DNA of 64,000 nt from Nocardia xishanensis NBRC 101358. GTDB lineage: Bacteria; Actinomycetota; Actinomycetes; Mycobacteriales; Mycobacteriaceae. The stretch is from contig NZ_BDCF01000003.1 in the NCBI RefSeq assembly GCF_001613365.1, positions 62,001 through 126,000 on the forward strand, written 5' to 3'. Made by a program: the position numbers and the translations under genes. How positions within the stretch are numbered: the stretch's first letter is position 1; every line of letters starts with the position of its first letter. Shown piece by piece: positions 44,467 through 53,281 of the stretch. A model generated the notes under the pieces. The model searched no databases and was not told where the DNA came from. It saw only the letters and a program-made list of their open reading frames with translations.

Positions 44467-47151
44467 TCACGCGTCGACCGCCCGCCGGGCGTAGGCGCGC
44501 ACGTCGGCGTCGCTGTCGTCGATAGCGCGCTTCAGCGCCCCGCGTGCCGATTCGTCCGCGCGCCAAGTGCTCAGCGAGAGCACCGCCGCCTTGCGGACGT
44601 CCAGATGCGGGTCGAGCAACGCCTCGGCGAGCACGGGGATCGCCGGCTCCGGCGCCGCGCCCGCCAGGCCGCGGGCCGCGCCGACGCGCACCTGCCAGGC
44701 CGAATCACGCAGCGCCCCTGACAGATTCGCGGCGTCGTCCGGACCTGCGCCGAGCGCGGCGAACGCGGTGAGCGCCGCCGCGCGGACCAACGGGTCGCGG
44801 TCGGCGGACAGGATGCGCACCACCTCGACTCCGCCCGCGCCGATGGCGGCCAGACCGTTGGCGACCGCGATCCGCACCTCCCGGTTCGGATCGCCCGCCA
44901 AGGCGGCGACCCCGGCGCGATCGTCGAGCGAGACCAGCGCGCGCACCGCCTCGATGCGCACCCGGTGATCCGGGTCGGCCAGCGCCGCGCCGAACTGCGC
45001 CGCACTGCCCGCGCGCAGGGCCCGCAGCAGATCGATGACGGTGGCGCGGACCAGCGGGTCGGCGGAGTCGAGGTGCTCGGGCAGCCCGGTCGCGTCTGGC
45101 AGCACTTCCACCAGTTCTCGCAGGCTTTCGGCGGCCACCCGCCGGACCGAGGCGGCGGCGTCGCCCAAGGCGTTCGCCAGCGCGGCGGCGAATCCGTCCG
45201 GCGTGTGCTCGGTGAGCACCGAGATCGCCGCGGCCCGCACGCCGGCGTCGGCATCGGCGAGGTAGCTCGAAAGGTCCTGTACCGTAGGCGAATCCAGGGC
45301 GAGCAGGGTGACGAGTCGCGGAGACGGGGGAGCGACGGGCGTCGCGGCCTCGGTGACGACCACCGTATCGTCCCGCTGCGGCGGTCGGCCGGTCCGCAGC
45401 GGCGGCTGTTCGACCGCCACGATGGCGGGATCGGTCGACGGCAAGTCGTCCAGTCCGGGCACCGGCACCAGATACGGCGCGACGGGACGCTTGAGGAACT
45501 CCATCTCCCCGTCGGCGTCCTTGCGCAGGTTCAGGTGATAGCGCCAGGCGTTGTCGTCGCGCTCGGGCAGGTCGGCGCGCTCGTGATACAGGCCCCACCG
45601 GGATTCGGTGCGGGTCAGCGAGCTGCGCGCCGCCATCTCGGCGCAATCGCGGATGAAGGAGACCTCCACCGCGCGCATCAGCTCGTGCGGCGTACGCGCG
45701 CCGATGCCTTCGACCTCCGTGCGCATCCGCTCGAACGTCTCCACCGCGATGGACAGCTTGGTGGCCGTCTTCGGCGGCGCCACGTAGTCGTTCACGAAGC
45801 GGCGCAGCTTGTATTCGACCTGCGGCTGCGGCGGCCCGTCCGGTTGGCGCAGCGGCCGATAGACGAGTTCGTGTGCGGCGGCCAGCTGGTCCTCGGGAAG
45901 GTCTTGCGGCGCAGCGAGATCAGGGAGGGTGGAGGCGGCGTGCGCCCCCGCGAGATCGCCGTAGACGAACGCGCCGATCATGTAGTTGTGCGGCACGCAG
46001 GCCAGATCACCCGCGGCGTAGAGCCCGGGCACGGTGGTGCGCGCGTGCTCGTCCACCCACACCCCTGACGCGGAATGCCCACTGCACAAACCGATCTCGG
46101 AGATGTGCATCTCGATGTCGTGAGTGCGGTAGTCGTGGCCGCGATTGGCGTGGAAGGTGCCACGGGTCGGACGTTCGGTGGTGTGCAGGATGCCTTCGAG
46201 CGTGGACAGCGTCTCGTCGGGCAGGTGCGACACCTTCAAATAGATCGGGCCCCGCGCGGATTCGATCTCGCGTTTTACCTCGGCCATCATCTGGCCAGAC
46301 CAGTAGTCGGAGTCGACGAACCGCTCACCTTCGGCGTTGACCTGGTAGCCGCCGAAGGGGTTGGCGACATAGGCGCAGGCGGGGCCGTTGTAATCCTTGA
46401 TGAGCGGGTTGATCTGGAAGCACTCGATGCCGGAGAGTTCCGCGCCCGCGTGGTAGGCCATCGCGTAGCCGTCGCCCGCGTTGGTCGGGTTCTCGTAGGT
46501 GCCGTACAGGTAGCCGCTGGCGGGTAGCCCGAGACGGCCGCACGGTCCGGTGGCCAGGATCACCGCTTTCGCGCCGACGGCCACGAATTCGCCGGTGCGC
46601 GTGTGCAATGCTGCGGCGCCGACCGCGCGACCGTTCTCCGTCAGCACGCGAACGGGCATGAGCCGGTTCTCGATCCGGATCCTCTCCCGCATGGAGCGCT
46701 GGCGCAGCACGCGATACAGCGCCTTCTTGACGTCCTTGCCCTCCGGCATCGGCAGCACGTACGAGCCGGAGCGGTGCACCCGGCGCACCGCGTACTCGCC
46801 GTACTCGTCCTTCTCGAACTTCACGCCGTAGCGCTCCAGCCGCTGCACCATCGCGAAGCCGCGCGTCGCGGTCTGGTAGACGGTGCGCTGGTCGACGATT
46901 CCGTCGTTGGCCCTGGTGATTTCGGCGACGTAGTCCTCCGGCGTCGCCTTGCCTGGGATGACCGCGTTGTTGACGCCGTCCATACCCATGGCAAGCGCGC
47001 CGGAGTGGCGCACGTGGGCCTTCTCCAGCAGCAGCACGTTCGCGCCGTGTTCGGCGGCGGTCAGCGCGGCCATGGTGCCCGCGGTGCCGCCGCCGACCAC
47101 CAGGACGTCGCAGTCCAGCCGGATCCGATCGGACAGCTCCGGAATGTTCAC
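44467..47151 (-). CDS. AprA/FrdA-like flavoprotein fused to HEAT repeats
   Basis: An 894-aa cytoplasmic FAD oxidoreductase. Residues 15-25 (DVLVVGGGTAG) bind FAD, AVILATGPCGRLGLP is the second flavin contact, and LYAAGDLACVP with MIGAFVYGDLAG closes the FAD domain. This places it with adenylylsulfate-reductase alpha/fumarate-reductase/L-aspartate-oxidase-like flavoproteins. Residues about 600-640 are a Pro-rich linker, and about 650-894 are some eight HEAT repeats (PLVRATVIDLLRALR, HRVRIEAVRALVSL, REVRIAVANGLAAIG). GTG 47151 overlaps the TGA of the ABC ATPase gene. It is the last gene of a six-gene operon with an AprB-like ferredoxin. Substrate unknown. Confidence 0.88.
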   Translation of the reverse strand: MNIPELSDRIRLDCDVLVVGGGTAGTMAALTAAEHGANVLLLEKAHVRHSGALAMGMDGVNNAVIPGKATPEDYVAEITRANDGIVDQRTVYQTATRGFAMVQRLERYGVKFEKDEYGEYAVRRVHRSGSYVLPMPEGKDVKKALYRVLRQRSMRERIRIENRLMPVRVLTENGRAVGAAALHTRTGEFVAVGAKAVILATGPCGRLGLPASGYLYGTYENPTNAGDGYAMAYHAGAELSGIECFQINPLIKDYNGPACAYVANPFGGYQVNAEGERFVDSDYWSGQMMAEVKREIESARGPIYLKVSHLPDETLSTLEGILHTTERPTRGTFHANRGHDYRTHDIEMHISEIGLCSGHSASGVWVDEHARTTVPGLYAAGDLACVPHNYMIGAFVYGDLAGAHAASTLPDLAAPQDLPEDQLAAAHELVYRPLRQPDGPPQPQVEYKLRRFVNDYVAPPKTATKLSIAVETFERMRTEVEGIGARTPHELMRAVEVSFIRDCAEMAARSSLTRTESRWGLYHERADLPERDDNAWRYHLNLRKDADGEMEFLKRPVAPYLVPVPGLDDLPSTDPAIVAVEQPPLRTGRPPQRDDTVVVTEAATPVAPPSPRLVTLLALDSPTVQDLSSYLADADAGVRAAAISVLTEHTPDGFAAALANALGDAAASVRRVAAESLRELVEVLPDATGLPEHLDSADPLVRATVIDLLRALRAGSAAQFGAALADPDHRVRIEAVRALVSLDDRAGVAALAGDPNREVRIAVANGLAAIGAGGVEVVRILSADRDPLVRAAALTAFAALGAGPDDAANLSGALRDSAWQVRVGAARGLAGAAPEPAIPVLAEALLDPHLDVRKAAVLSLSTWRADESARGALKRAIDDSDADVRAYARRAVDA

Positions 47152-47912
47152 AGTTTCTCCAGGATCTCGTCCCGCACCGTCTGCCGGTCCACCGGCTGTC
47201 GCGGCGCGGGCACCTCGACGACGGCGCGCAACGCGGCGGAACGCTCGTCGTGCCTGCCGAGCACGGCGATGCGGTCGCCGAGCAGCAGTGCCTCGTCGAG
47301 GTCGTGGGTGACGAAGACGATGGTGGTGGGATGGGCGCGCCAGGTGTCGATCAGCAACCGCTGCATGGTGGCCCTGGTCTGGGTGTCGAGCGCGCCGAAC
47401 GGCTCGTCCATCAGCACGGCTCGCGGCGCTCCTGCGAGGCTGCGCGCCAATTGAACTCGCTGCCGCATCCCGCCGGACAGGTCGCGCGGCAGATAGTCGG
47501 CGTAGCCGGTGAGACCGACCTCGGCGACCCACCGTCGCGCGACGGACTTGCGTTCGGCGCGCGGCGTGCCGCGCAGGTGCAGCGCCAGTTCGATGTTCTG
47601 GCGCGCGGTGCGCCACGGCAGCAGCGCGTCGTCCTGGAACACCAGCGCGCGATCGGCCGACGGTCCGGTGACCGTGGCGCCGTCGGCGCGCACCACCCCG
47701 GCGTCGGGACTGCGCAGGCCCGCGATGGCGCGCAGCAGGGTGGACTTGCCGCAACCGGATTTGCCGACCACGACGAGGATTTCGCCCGCGGCGATGTCCA
47801 GGTCGAGACCGTCGACGACGGTGCGAGCGCCGTAAGCGATCCGCACGCCGTCCAGCGTCAGCCGCATGCCCGAAGTGACGGGCGCGGGGGGCGCCGTTGT
47901 GGTGGTCGTCAT
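47148..47912 (-). CDS. ABC transporter ATPase (nitrate/sulfonate/taurine type)
   Basis: A 254-aa ATP-binding subunit. Walker A is VGKSGCGKST, the signature is LSGGMRQRV, Walker B is AVLMDEPFGALD, and the switch His is in FVTHDLDEAL. FQDDALLPWRTARQNI is typical of the SsuB/TauB/NrtD group, which energises import of sulfonates, taurine, nitrate or similar small anions. It overlaps the permease stop (ATGA, 47909-47912) and the flavoprotein start (GTGA, 47148-47151). Confidence 0.93.
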   Translation of the reverse strand: MTTTTTAPPAPVTSGMRLTLDGVRIAYGARTVVDGLDLDIAAGEILVVVGKSGCGKSTLLRAIAGLRSPDAGVVRADGATVTGPSADRALVFQDDALLPWRTARQNIELALHLRGTPRAERKSVARRWVAEVGLTGYADYLPRDLSGGMRQRVQLARSLAGAPRAVLMDEPFGALDTQTRATMQRLLIDTWRAHPTTIVFVTHDLDEALLLGDRIAVLGRHDERSAALRAVVEVPAPRQPVDRQTVRDEILEKL

Positions 47913-48748
47913 TCCGCAACCTCCCTCGGCAGCCAGCGGGTGATCCGGCGACCGGCCAGCTCGACCAGGCCGGAGGTGGCGAAGCCGAGCACGCCGATGG
48001 TGATCATGCCGACGAAGACCGCCGGATAGTCGACGATGGTGTAGGCCTGCCAGGTGCGGTAGCCGACGCCGAGCCGCCCGGAGATCATCTCCGCGGAGAT
48101 GAGGCAGATCCAGGCCACGCCCATGCCGACCGACAGCCCGCTGAACACGCCGGGCAATATGCCGGGAAACACCACGCGCACCAGCACATCTCGCCGCGAC
48201 GCGCCGAGCGTGCGCACCGCGTCCTCCCAGATGGTCGGCAGTGCGCGCACCGCGTGCCTGGTGCTCACCAGGACCGGGAACAGCGACGCCGTGAAGGTGA
48301 TGAAGACGATGCCGGATTCGTCGCTGGGGAACAGCAGGATCGCGACCGGCACCAGCGCGATGGCGGGAATCGGACGGACCAGCTCGGTGAGCGGTCCGAA
48401 GACGTCGGCCAGCGACCGGGAGCGGCCGAGCCCGATACCGGCGAGCACGCCGACCACCGCCGCCAGGCCGAAGCCGGTGACGATGCGGATCAGCGACTGG
48501 GCGATGTCCAGGTAGTACTGATCCTTGCCCAAGTGCTCGCCGAACTCCGCCACGATCTCGGTCACCGTGGGCAGCGAGTCGAAGCGCAGCCCGGCTCGCA
48601 CGTCGTTGACGGTGAGCAGCTGCCAGAGCCCGACGGCCGCCAGCACCGAGGCGATCCGGACGGCCCTCGACCGCCACTCGGAAATGGTTCGGCTCTTTGC
48701 GGTCTCGGCTACGGTGACCGCTTCGCCCGCGACCGCCACGGCGCTCAT
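47909..48748 (-). CDS. ABC transporter permease (SsuC/TauC type)
   Basis: A 279-aa inner-membrane subunit with six hydrophobic segments. The EAA loop that contacts the ATPase is EDAVRTLGASRRDVLVRVVF and is followed by PGILPGVFSGL, as in SsuC/TauC/NrtB. GLWQLLTVNDVRAG near the start matches the family opening. ATG 48748 overlaps the stop of the binding-protein gene (ATGA). Confidence 0.92.
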   Translation of the reverse strand: MSAVAVAGEAVTVAETAKSRTISEWRSRAVRIASVLAAVGLWQLLTVNDVRAGLRFDSLPTVTEIVAEFGEHLGKDQYYLDIAQSLIRIVTGFGLAAVVGVLAGIGLGRSRSLADVFGPLTELVRPIPAIALVPVAILLFPSDESGIVFITFTASLFPVLVSTRHAVRALPTIWEDAVRTLGASRRDVLVRVVFPGILPGVFSGLSVGMGVAWICLISAEMISGRLGVGYRTWQAYTIVDYPAVFVGMITIGVLGFATSGLVELAGRRITRWLPREVAE

Positions 48749-50172
48749 CCGCGTACTTCCGTGACCGCTTGGTCGTAGGAGACCGGCGTGGCGGCGGGGT
48801 GGTTCTGCCGGTAGCGCTGCGCGGCGGCCTGCGTGGTGAACGGCAGGTACTTCGCGCCGTCGCGCAGCCACACCGCCTTGTCGGCGAACCAGCGGGTGCC
48901 GAGCTCGGCGTCGGGCACGTAGACCGCGCGGATCACCTTGCCCTGAGCCTTGGCGGCCTGCACCGCGCGCAGCAGGCAGGTGGGGTCGGCGGCGGGCTGC
49001 GGACGGTCGGCGCCGTCGACCCACAGCTCGCCGGCCAGCGCCGGATCGCTCACCGCGGTGCCGCAGACCGGGTCGGCGCCCGTGATCGCGCTCGGGTTGG
49101 CGGTGGCGGCCAGCGCCCGGTCGTAATCGCCCTGACCCGTTTCGGCGAAGGCCTTGCGGATCGCCGCGTCGTCGACGAATCCGTCCACGTTCAGGTCCGC
49201 GAAGTCGCCGATCGACTTCAGGTAGGGCACATCGCCTTTCAGCGCCGAGATCAGGCTCGGCTTGAGCGTGGTGTCGAACCGGGTGCCGCCGGGGCCGTTG
49301 TACAGGTACACCACTTCCTGCGGCAGGCCGGAACCGTCAGCGACGATCTTGGCGGCCTCGAACGGGCGCTCGTTGATGAACTTCGTCGCGTCGAGTTGCG
49401 CGGCGAGGAAGGCTTGCAGCACCTCGGGATGGTCGGCGGCGTAGGAGCGGCGCGCGACGACGCCGTGAAAGGTGGGCACGTCGAGCTCGGCGCCGTCGTA
49501 GAGCAGCTTGGCCTTGTTCTGGAAGACGAGCAGGCCGGGCCATGCGACGAACTGCGACAGCGCGCCCACCTGGTGCGACTCCAGCGCGGTCGCGCCGACC
49601 TGCGGCTGCTGGTTGAGCACCTCGACGCCCTTGGCCGGGTCGATGCCCGCCCGCGACAGCGCCTGCACCAGGGTGCCGTGGCCCGCGGAGCCGACGCTGG
49701 CCGAGATTTTCTGGCCGGCCAGGTCGGTGATCCCGCTCGCGGTCGAATCATTCGGCACCACAACCATGTTGAGCGCGCCTTTGGGGTTGTATCCGGTGAC
49801 CGAGACGAGCGCGGTCCTGGCCCGCTCGTTGGCCTGCGTGCGAGAACCGTTGATCAGCAACGGGTAATCGCCCATCGAGCCGATATCGATCTTCTCGGCC
49901 ACCATCTGCGCGGTGATCGGTGCGCCGGTGTCGTAGTCCTGCCACTCCACCTGGTACTTGGCTCCGCCGTTGTCGGTGATCTGGCGTAACCGCTGCTCCA
50001 GATAGCCCTGCGCGCGCAGCAGCGTGCCCGCGGTGACGGTGTTGATGGTCTTGGACTGGTAGCCGACGACGACCTTGACCGTGCCGGCCGGGGCTTCGTC
50101 GGAGCTTTCGAGCGAGCAGCCCGCGGCGGCCAGTGCGACGGCGAGCAGGAAGGGAACGAGACGTGCTTTCAT
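48745..50172 (-). CDS. Substrate-binding lipoprotein with C-terminal NosL-like domain
   Basis: A 475-aa lipoprotein, lipobox LAAAGC with Cys19. Residues about 30-365 are an SsuA/NMT1-type periplasmic binding fold (KVVVGYQSKTINTVTAGTLL, YDTGAPITAQMVAEKIDIGS, ITDLAGQKISASVGSAGHGT). Residues about 365-475 are extra and resemble NosL: DPVCGTAVSD with Cys370, DPTCLL with Cys399, then IRAVYVPDAELGTRWFADKA, LPFTTQAAAQRYR and VSYDQAV. NosL binds Cu(I). A binding protein carrying such a tail is unusual and about 100 residues longer than SsuA. It is encoded between the ferredoxin (12 bp upstream) and the permease (4-bp overlap). Confidence 0.88.
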   Translation of the reverse strand: MKARLVPFLLAVALAAAGCSLESSDEAPAGTVKVVVGYQSKTINTVTAGTLLRAQGYLEQRLRQITDNGGAKYQVEWQDYDTGAPITAQMVAEKIDIGSMGDYPLLINGSRTQANERARTALVSVTGYNPKGALNMVVVPNDSTASGITDLAGQKISASVGSAGHGTLVQALSRAGIDPAKGVEVLNQQPQVGATALESHQVGALSQFVAWPGLLVFQNKAKLLYDGAELDVPTFHGVVARRSYAADHPEVLQAFLAAQLDATKFINERPFEAAKIVADGSGLPQEVVYLYNGPGGTRFDTTLKPSLISALKGDVPYLKSIGDFADLNVDGFVDDAAIRKAFAETGQGDYDRALAATANPSAITGADPVCGTAVSDPALAGELWVDGADRPQPAADPTCLLRAVQAAKAQGKVIRAVYVPDAELGTRWFADKAVWLRDGAKYLPFTTQAAAQRYRQNHPAATPVSYDQAVTEVRG

Positions 50173-50184
50173 GAGACTTCCAGA

Positions 50185-50412
50185 TCAGCGGAGCAGATAG
50201 GGCATGTTGACGGTGACCGCGCCGGTGGGGCAGCGGGCCGCGCACGGTCCGCAGTACCAGCACTCGTCCACGTGCATGTAGGCCTTCCCGTTGTCGGGAT
50301 TGATGGCCAAGGAGTCGAGCGGGCAGATCTCCACGCACAGCGTGCAGCCCTGGATGCACAGCGATTCGTCGATCGTGACCGGGATGTCGGCGCGCTGATT
50401 CGCGAGTGCCAT
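50185..50412 (-). CDS. AprB-like 2[4Fe-4S] ferredoxin
   Basis: A 75-aa iron-sulfur protein. Cluster 1 ligands are Cys19, 23, 26 and 30 (CxxxCxxCxxxC, an extra residue in the first gap); cluster 2 ligands are Cys51, 54, 57 and 61 (CxxCxxCxxxC) in ECWYCGPCAARCPTGAV. The Trp in the second motif and the TVNMPY ending recall adenylylsulfate reductase beta subunit (AprB). It probably passes electrons to or from the HEAT flavoprotein encoded later in the operon. Its ATG directly abuts the TAG of the GntR gene. Confidence 0.88.
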   Translation of the reverse strand: MALANQRADIPVTIDESLCIQGCTLCVEICPLDSLAINPDNGKAYMHVDECWYCGPCAARCPTGAVTVNMPYLLR

Positions 50413-51168
50413 CTACAGGACCTTCCATTCGGGTGCGCCGCGGGACAGGCTGCCGCGCATGGTGATTCGGTCGCCGCGCATGCGGATGTACTCGAGGTCG
50501 ACCGGTCTGCCGTCGTCGAGACGGGTCAGTCGTTCCAGCATCAGCAGCGGGGCGCCATCGGGTGTGTCGAGGGTGGATGCGGTGTGCGGGTCGGCGGCGA
50601 TCGCCTCCAGCGCCAGATCGGCGCGCCCGAGGGAGCGGCCGCTGATCTTCTCCAGCAACACGAAGATGTCGGTGTTCTCGAGGTCGTTGGCGAGCACCTC
50701 GGCGCCGATGTCGGGGACCAGATAGGTCAGGTCGAGGCTCAGCGGCAAGTCCGCCAGATAGCGCAGCCGCTCCAAATAGACGACTCGCTGCCCGGGTTCG
50801 AGGCCGAGCCTGCGAGCCACCGCGGGAGGCGCGGTGATGTGCTGCGCGGTGCGCACCTCGTTGCGCACGGTGCCGTGGCCCTTGAGGGTCTCCTGGAGGC
50901 CGAGCAGCGCGTCGAGGCCGTGGTCGTACTTGCGGGTCGCCACCCGGGTGCCGACCTTGGGGGCGCGGTCGATCAGGCCTTCGTCCTTGAGCAGGGCCAG
51001 TGCCTCGCGCACGGTGTTGCGCGAGGCGGAATGCTCGGTGGCCAGCTGCTGTTCGGTCGGCAGCACCTCGTCGAACGCGCCGGCGTGGATCTGGTGGCGC
51101 AGCACGTCGGCGACCCGGCGCGCCTGATCGGCGCGCAGCTGCCGCACGGGGGCCGGTTCCGCACCCAT
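50413..51168 (-). CDS. GntR/HutC-family regulator with UTRA domain
   Basis: A 251-aa regulator. The N-terminal winged helix reads ARRVADVLRHQIHAGAF, then LPTEQQLATEHSASRNTVRE. The C-terminal UTRA ligand domain includes RLGLEPGQRVVYLERLRYL and LPLSLDLTYLVP. ATG 51168 has GAGAGG eight bases upstream; an in-frame GTG at 51198 is the alternative. As first gene of the operon it should sense the imported compound or a metabolite and autoregulate the whole unit. Confidence 0.9.
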   Translation of the reverse strand: MGAEPAPVRQLRADQARRVADVLRHQIHAGAFDEVLPTEQQLATEHSASRNTVREALALLKDEGLIDRAPKVGTRVATRKYDHGLDALLGLQETLKGHGTVRNEVRTAQHITAPPAVARRLGLEPGQRVVYLERLRYLADLPLSLDLTYLVPDIGAEVLANDLENTDIFVLLEKISGRSLGRADLALEAIAADPHTASTLDTPDGAPLLMLERLTRLDDGRPVDLEYIRMRGDRITMRGSLSRGAPEWKVL

Positions 51169-51298
51169 CTGTTCCGCCTCTCTTTCGCTGACCTGCACGG
51201 ACAGCGACGATAGACGGGGAATGGGCGCGCGAATTCCAGCTCGCGCGCCGTGCGAATCAGGGGATGTTTCTTCGCCAGTGGTGACCGGCGCTGACCTG

Positions 51299-51341
51299 GG
51301 GAAACAGGGTGGCTAACGGCTATTGCGCCACCCTGTTTCCC
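51299..51341 (-). terminator. 15-bp perfect-stem hairpin after the acyl-CoA dehydrogenase gene
   Basis: GGGAAACAGGGTGGC (51299-51313) pairs exactly with GCCACCCTGTTTCCC (51327-51341) around a 13-base loop. It lies about 50 bp past the minus-strand stop at 51390 and before the GntR operon, so it separates the two transcripts. Confidence 0.8.
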
Positions 51342-51389
51342 GGGCCCTGGTTTCGATCACGCAGATTCGAATGATCGGTTTCGATCGTG

Positions 51390-53186
51390 TCAGAACCAGT
51401 CGTCGCGCATCTCGAGCGTGGTGCGGTCCAGCGCGGCGAGCAGGTCGAGCTGGGGGCCGGTCTTGGGCAGCTCGTAACGGAAGAAGTAGCGTGCCGCGGC
51501 GCGCTTGCCCTCGTAGAAGTCGCCCTCGTGGTCGGCCGCGGCCACCATTTGTTCCAGCCAGATCCAGGCGAGCACGATGTGTCCGAACGCCTCGAGGTAG
51601 ATGCTCGAGTTGGCCATCGCCGCGGCCGGATCGCCCGCCGCGAACATGCCCATGGTGACGGTGACCAGCCGGTGCCAGGACGCGTCGAGCCGCGCGGCGA
51701 ATTCCGCCGCGTCGCCGCCTGTGCGCTCGGCCGCTTCGACGGTCGCCGCGATCCGCTCGCCGAGCAGGCGCAGCGAGGCGCCTTCGTGCTGGATCACCTT
51801 GCGGCCCAGCAGATCCAGGCCCTGGATGCCGTGCGTGCCCTCGTGGATCGGGTTGAGGCGATTGTCGCGGTAGTGCTGTTCCACGTCGTATTCGCGGGTG
51901 TAGCCGTAGCCGCCGTGCACCTGGATGGCGAGGCTGTTCGCCTCGAGGCACCACTGCGACGGCCAGCTCTTGGCGACGCCGGTCAGGATCTCCAGCAGCA
52001 GCGTGTGCTCCCGGGCGGCCTGCTCGTCGGCGGCGGTGCGGCGCAGGTCGACCAGCCGGTTGCAGTAGAGCAGCAGGGCCAGCGCGCCTTCGACATAGGC
52101 CTTCTGCGCCAACAGCATTCGCTTCACGTCGGCGTGCTCGACGATCGGGCTCTGCGGCGAGGCGGGGTCTTTGGCGGTCACCGCGCGGCCCTGGTGCCGC
52201 TGCCTGGCGTACTCGACGGACTTGAGGTAGCCGGTGTATCCGAGCGCGGTGGCGCCGAGGCCGACGCCGAGCCGGGCCTCGTTCATCATGTGGAACATGT
52301 AGGACAGGCCGCGGTGCGGTTCGCCGACCAGATAGCCCACCGCGCCGGGCGCGCTGTCCGGGGTGTGCCTGCCTTCGCCGAAGTTGAGCACCGTGTTGGT
52401 GGTGCCGCGGTAGCCCATCTTGTGGTTGAGGCCGGCCAGCACGACGTCGTTGCGCTCGCCGAGCGTGCCGTCCGCGCCCACCAGGAACTTCGGGACGACG
52501 AACAGCGAGATGCCCTTGGTGCCGGCCGGACCGCCCGGGATCTTGGCCAGCACCAGGTGCACGATGTTCTCGGTGAGCTCGTGATCGCCGCCGGAGATCC
52601 ACATCTTCGACCCGAACAGCCGGTAGGTGCCGTCGGCCTGCGGTTCGGCGCGGGTGACGATGTCGGCCAGCGACGACCCGGCCTGCGGCTCCGACAGGCA
52701 CATGGTCCCGGTGAACCTGCCCTCGACCATGGGCCGGACGAAACGGTCGATCTGGTCCTGGGTCCCGTGCGCGGCGAGGAGATTGGCGTTGCCGATGGTC
52801 AGGAACAGGTAGCCGGAGGTGCCGACGTTGGCGGCCTGGAACCAGCTGAACCCGGCGGCCTCGACGGCGGCGGGCAGTTGCAGGCCGCCGATCTCCTCGT
52901 CCATGCCCGCCCCGACCAGGTTCGCCTTGGTGAACGCCTCGACGGCCGCCTTCACCTCGGGGATGATCGTCACCCGCTCGCCGTCGAAGGTCGGCTCGTT
53001 GCTGTCGTTGCGCTTGTTGTGCGGCGCGAAATGCCGGGTGGCGATGTCCTCGCAGAGATCGAGGAAGCCGTCGAAGGTCTCCCTGGAATGCTCCGCGAAA
53101 CGGGGAAACGCGGCCAGGTTCTCGACCCGCAGCCATTCGTACAGCAGGAAGTCGAGATCCCTACGGGAGATCAGGTTCGAGCGCAC
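51390..53186 (-). CDS. Acyl-CoA dehydrogenase, FadE5-like
   Basis: A 598-aa FAD enzyme that desaturates acyl-CoA in beta-oxidation. It is about 200 residues longer than ordinary acyl-CoA dehydrogenases and has the extra C-terminal domain of the FadE5 type. Motifs: GTMCLSEPQAGSSLADIVT and KMWISGGDHELTENIVHLV in the flavin-contact region, IQVHGGYGYTREYDVEQHYRD near residue 440, and HEGTHGIQGLDLLGRK. GTG 53186 follows GAGAGGA. The intergenic region to cysQ is 95 bp. A perfect hairpin follows the stop. Confidence 0.92.
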   Translation of the reverse strand: MRSNLISRRDLDFLLYEWLRVENLAAFPRFAEHSRETFDGFLDLCEDIATRHFAPHNKRNDSNEPTFDGERVTIIPEVKAAVEAFTKANLVGAGMDEEIGGLQLPAAVEAAGFSWFQAANVGTSGYLFLTIGNANLLAAHGTQDQIDRFVRPMVEGRFTGTMCLSEPQAGSSLADIVTRAEPQADGTYRLFGSKMWISGGDHELTENIVHLVLAKIPGGPAGTKGISLFVVPKFLVGADGTLGERNDVVLAGLNHKMGYRGTTNTVLNFGEGRHTPDSAPGAVGYLVGEPHRGLSYMFHMMNEARLGVGLGATALGYTGYLKSVEYARQRHQGRAVTAKDPASPQSPIVEHADVKRMLLAQKAYVEGALALLLYCNRLVDLRRTAADEQAAREHTLLLEILTGVAKSWPSQWCLEANSLAIQVHGGYGYTREYDVEQHYRDNRLNPIHEGTHGIQGLDLLGRKVIQHEGASLRLLGERIAATVEAAERTGGDAAEFAARLDASWHRLVTVTMGMFAAGDPAAAMANSSIYLEAFGHIVLAWIWLEQMVAAADHEGDFYEGKRAAARYFFRYELPKTGPQLDLLAALDRTTLEMRDDWF

Positions 53187-53281
53187 GGCAATCCTCTCGC
53201 GAACGTCACTGCCGGGGCGCGGTCTCGGCCCCGGGGCATTTGATACGTTACTACCGATGTGTCGCGAAAGGTGAGGGGCGG

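Noticed and set aside
44467..47919. 1150-codon reading of the flavoprotein gene
   Set aside because: The upstream 255 codons are antisense-like reading of the ABC ATPase gene in another frame. GTG 47151 coupled by GTGA is the proper start.
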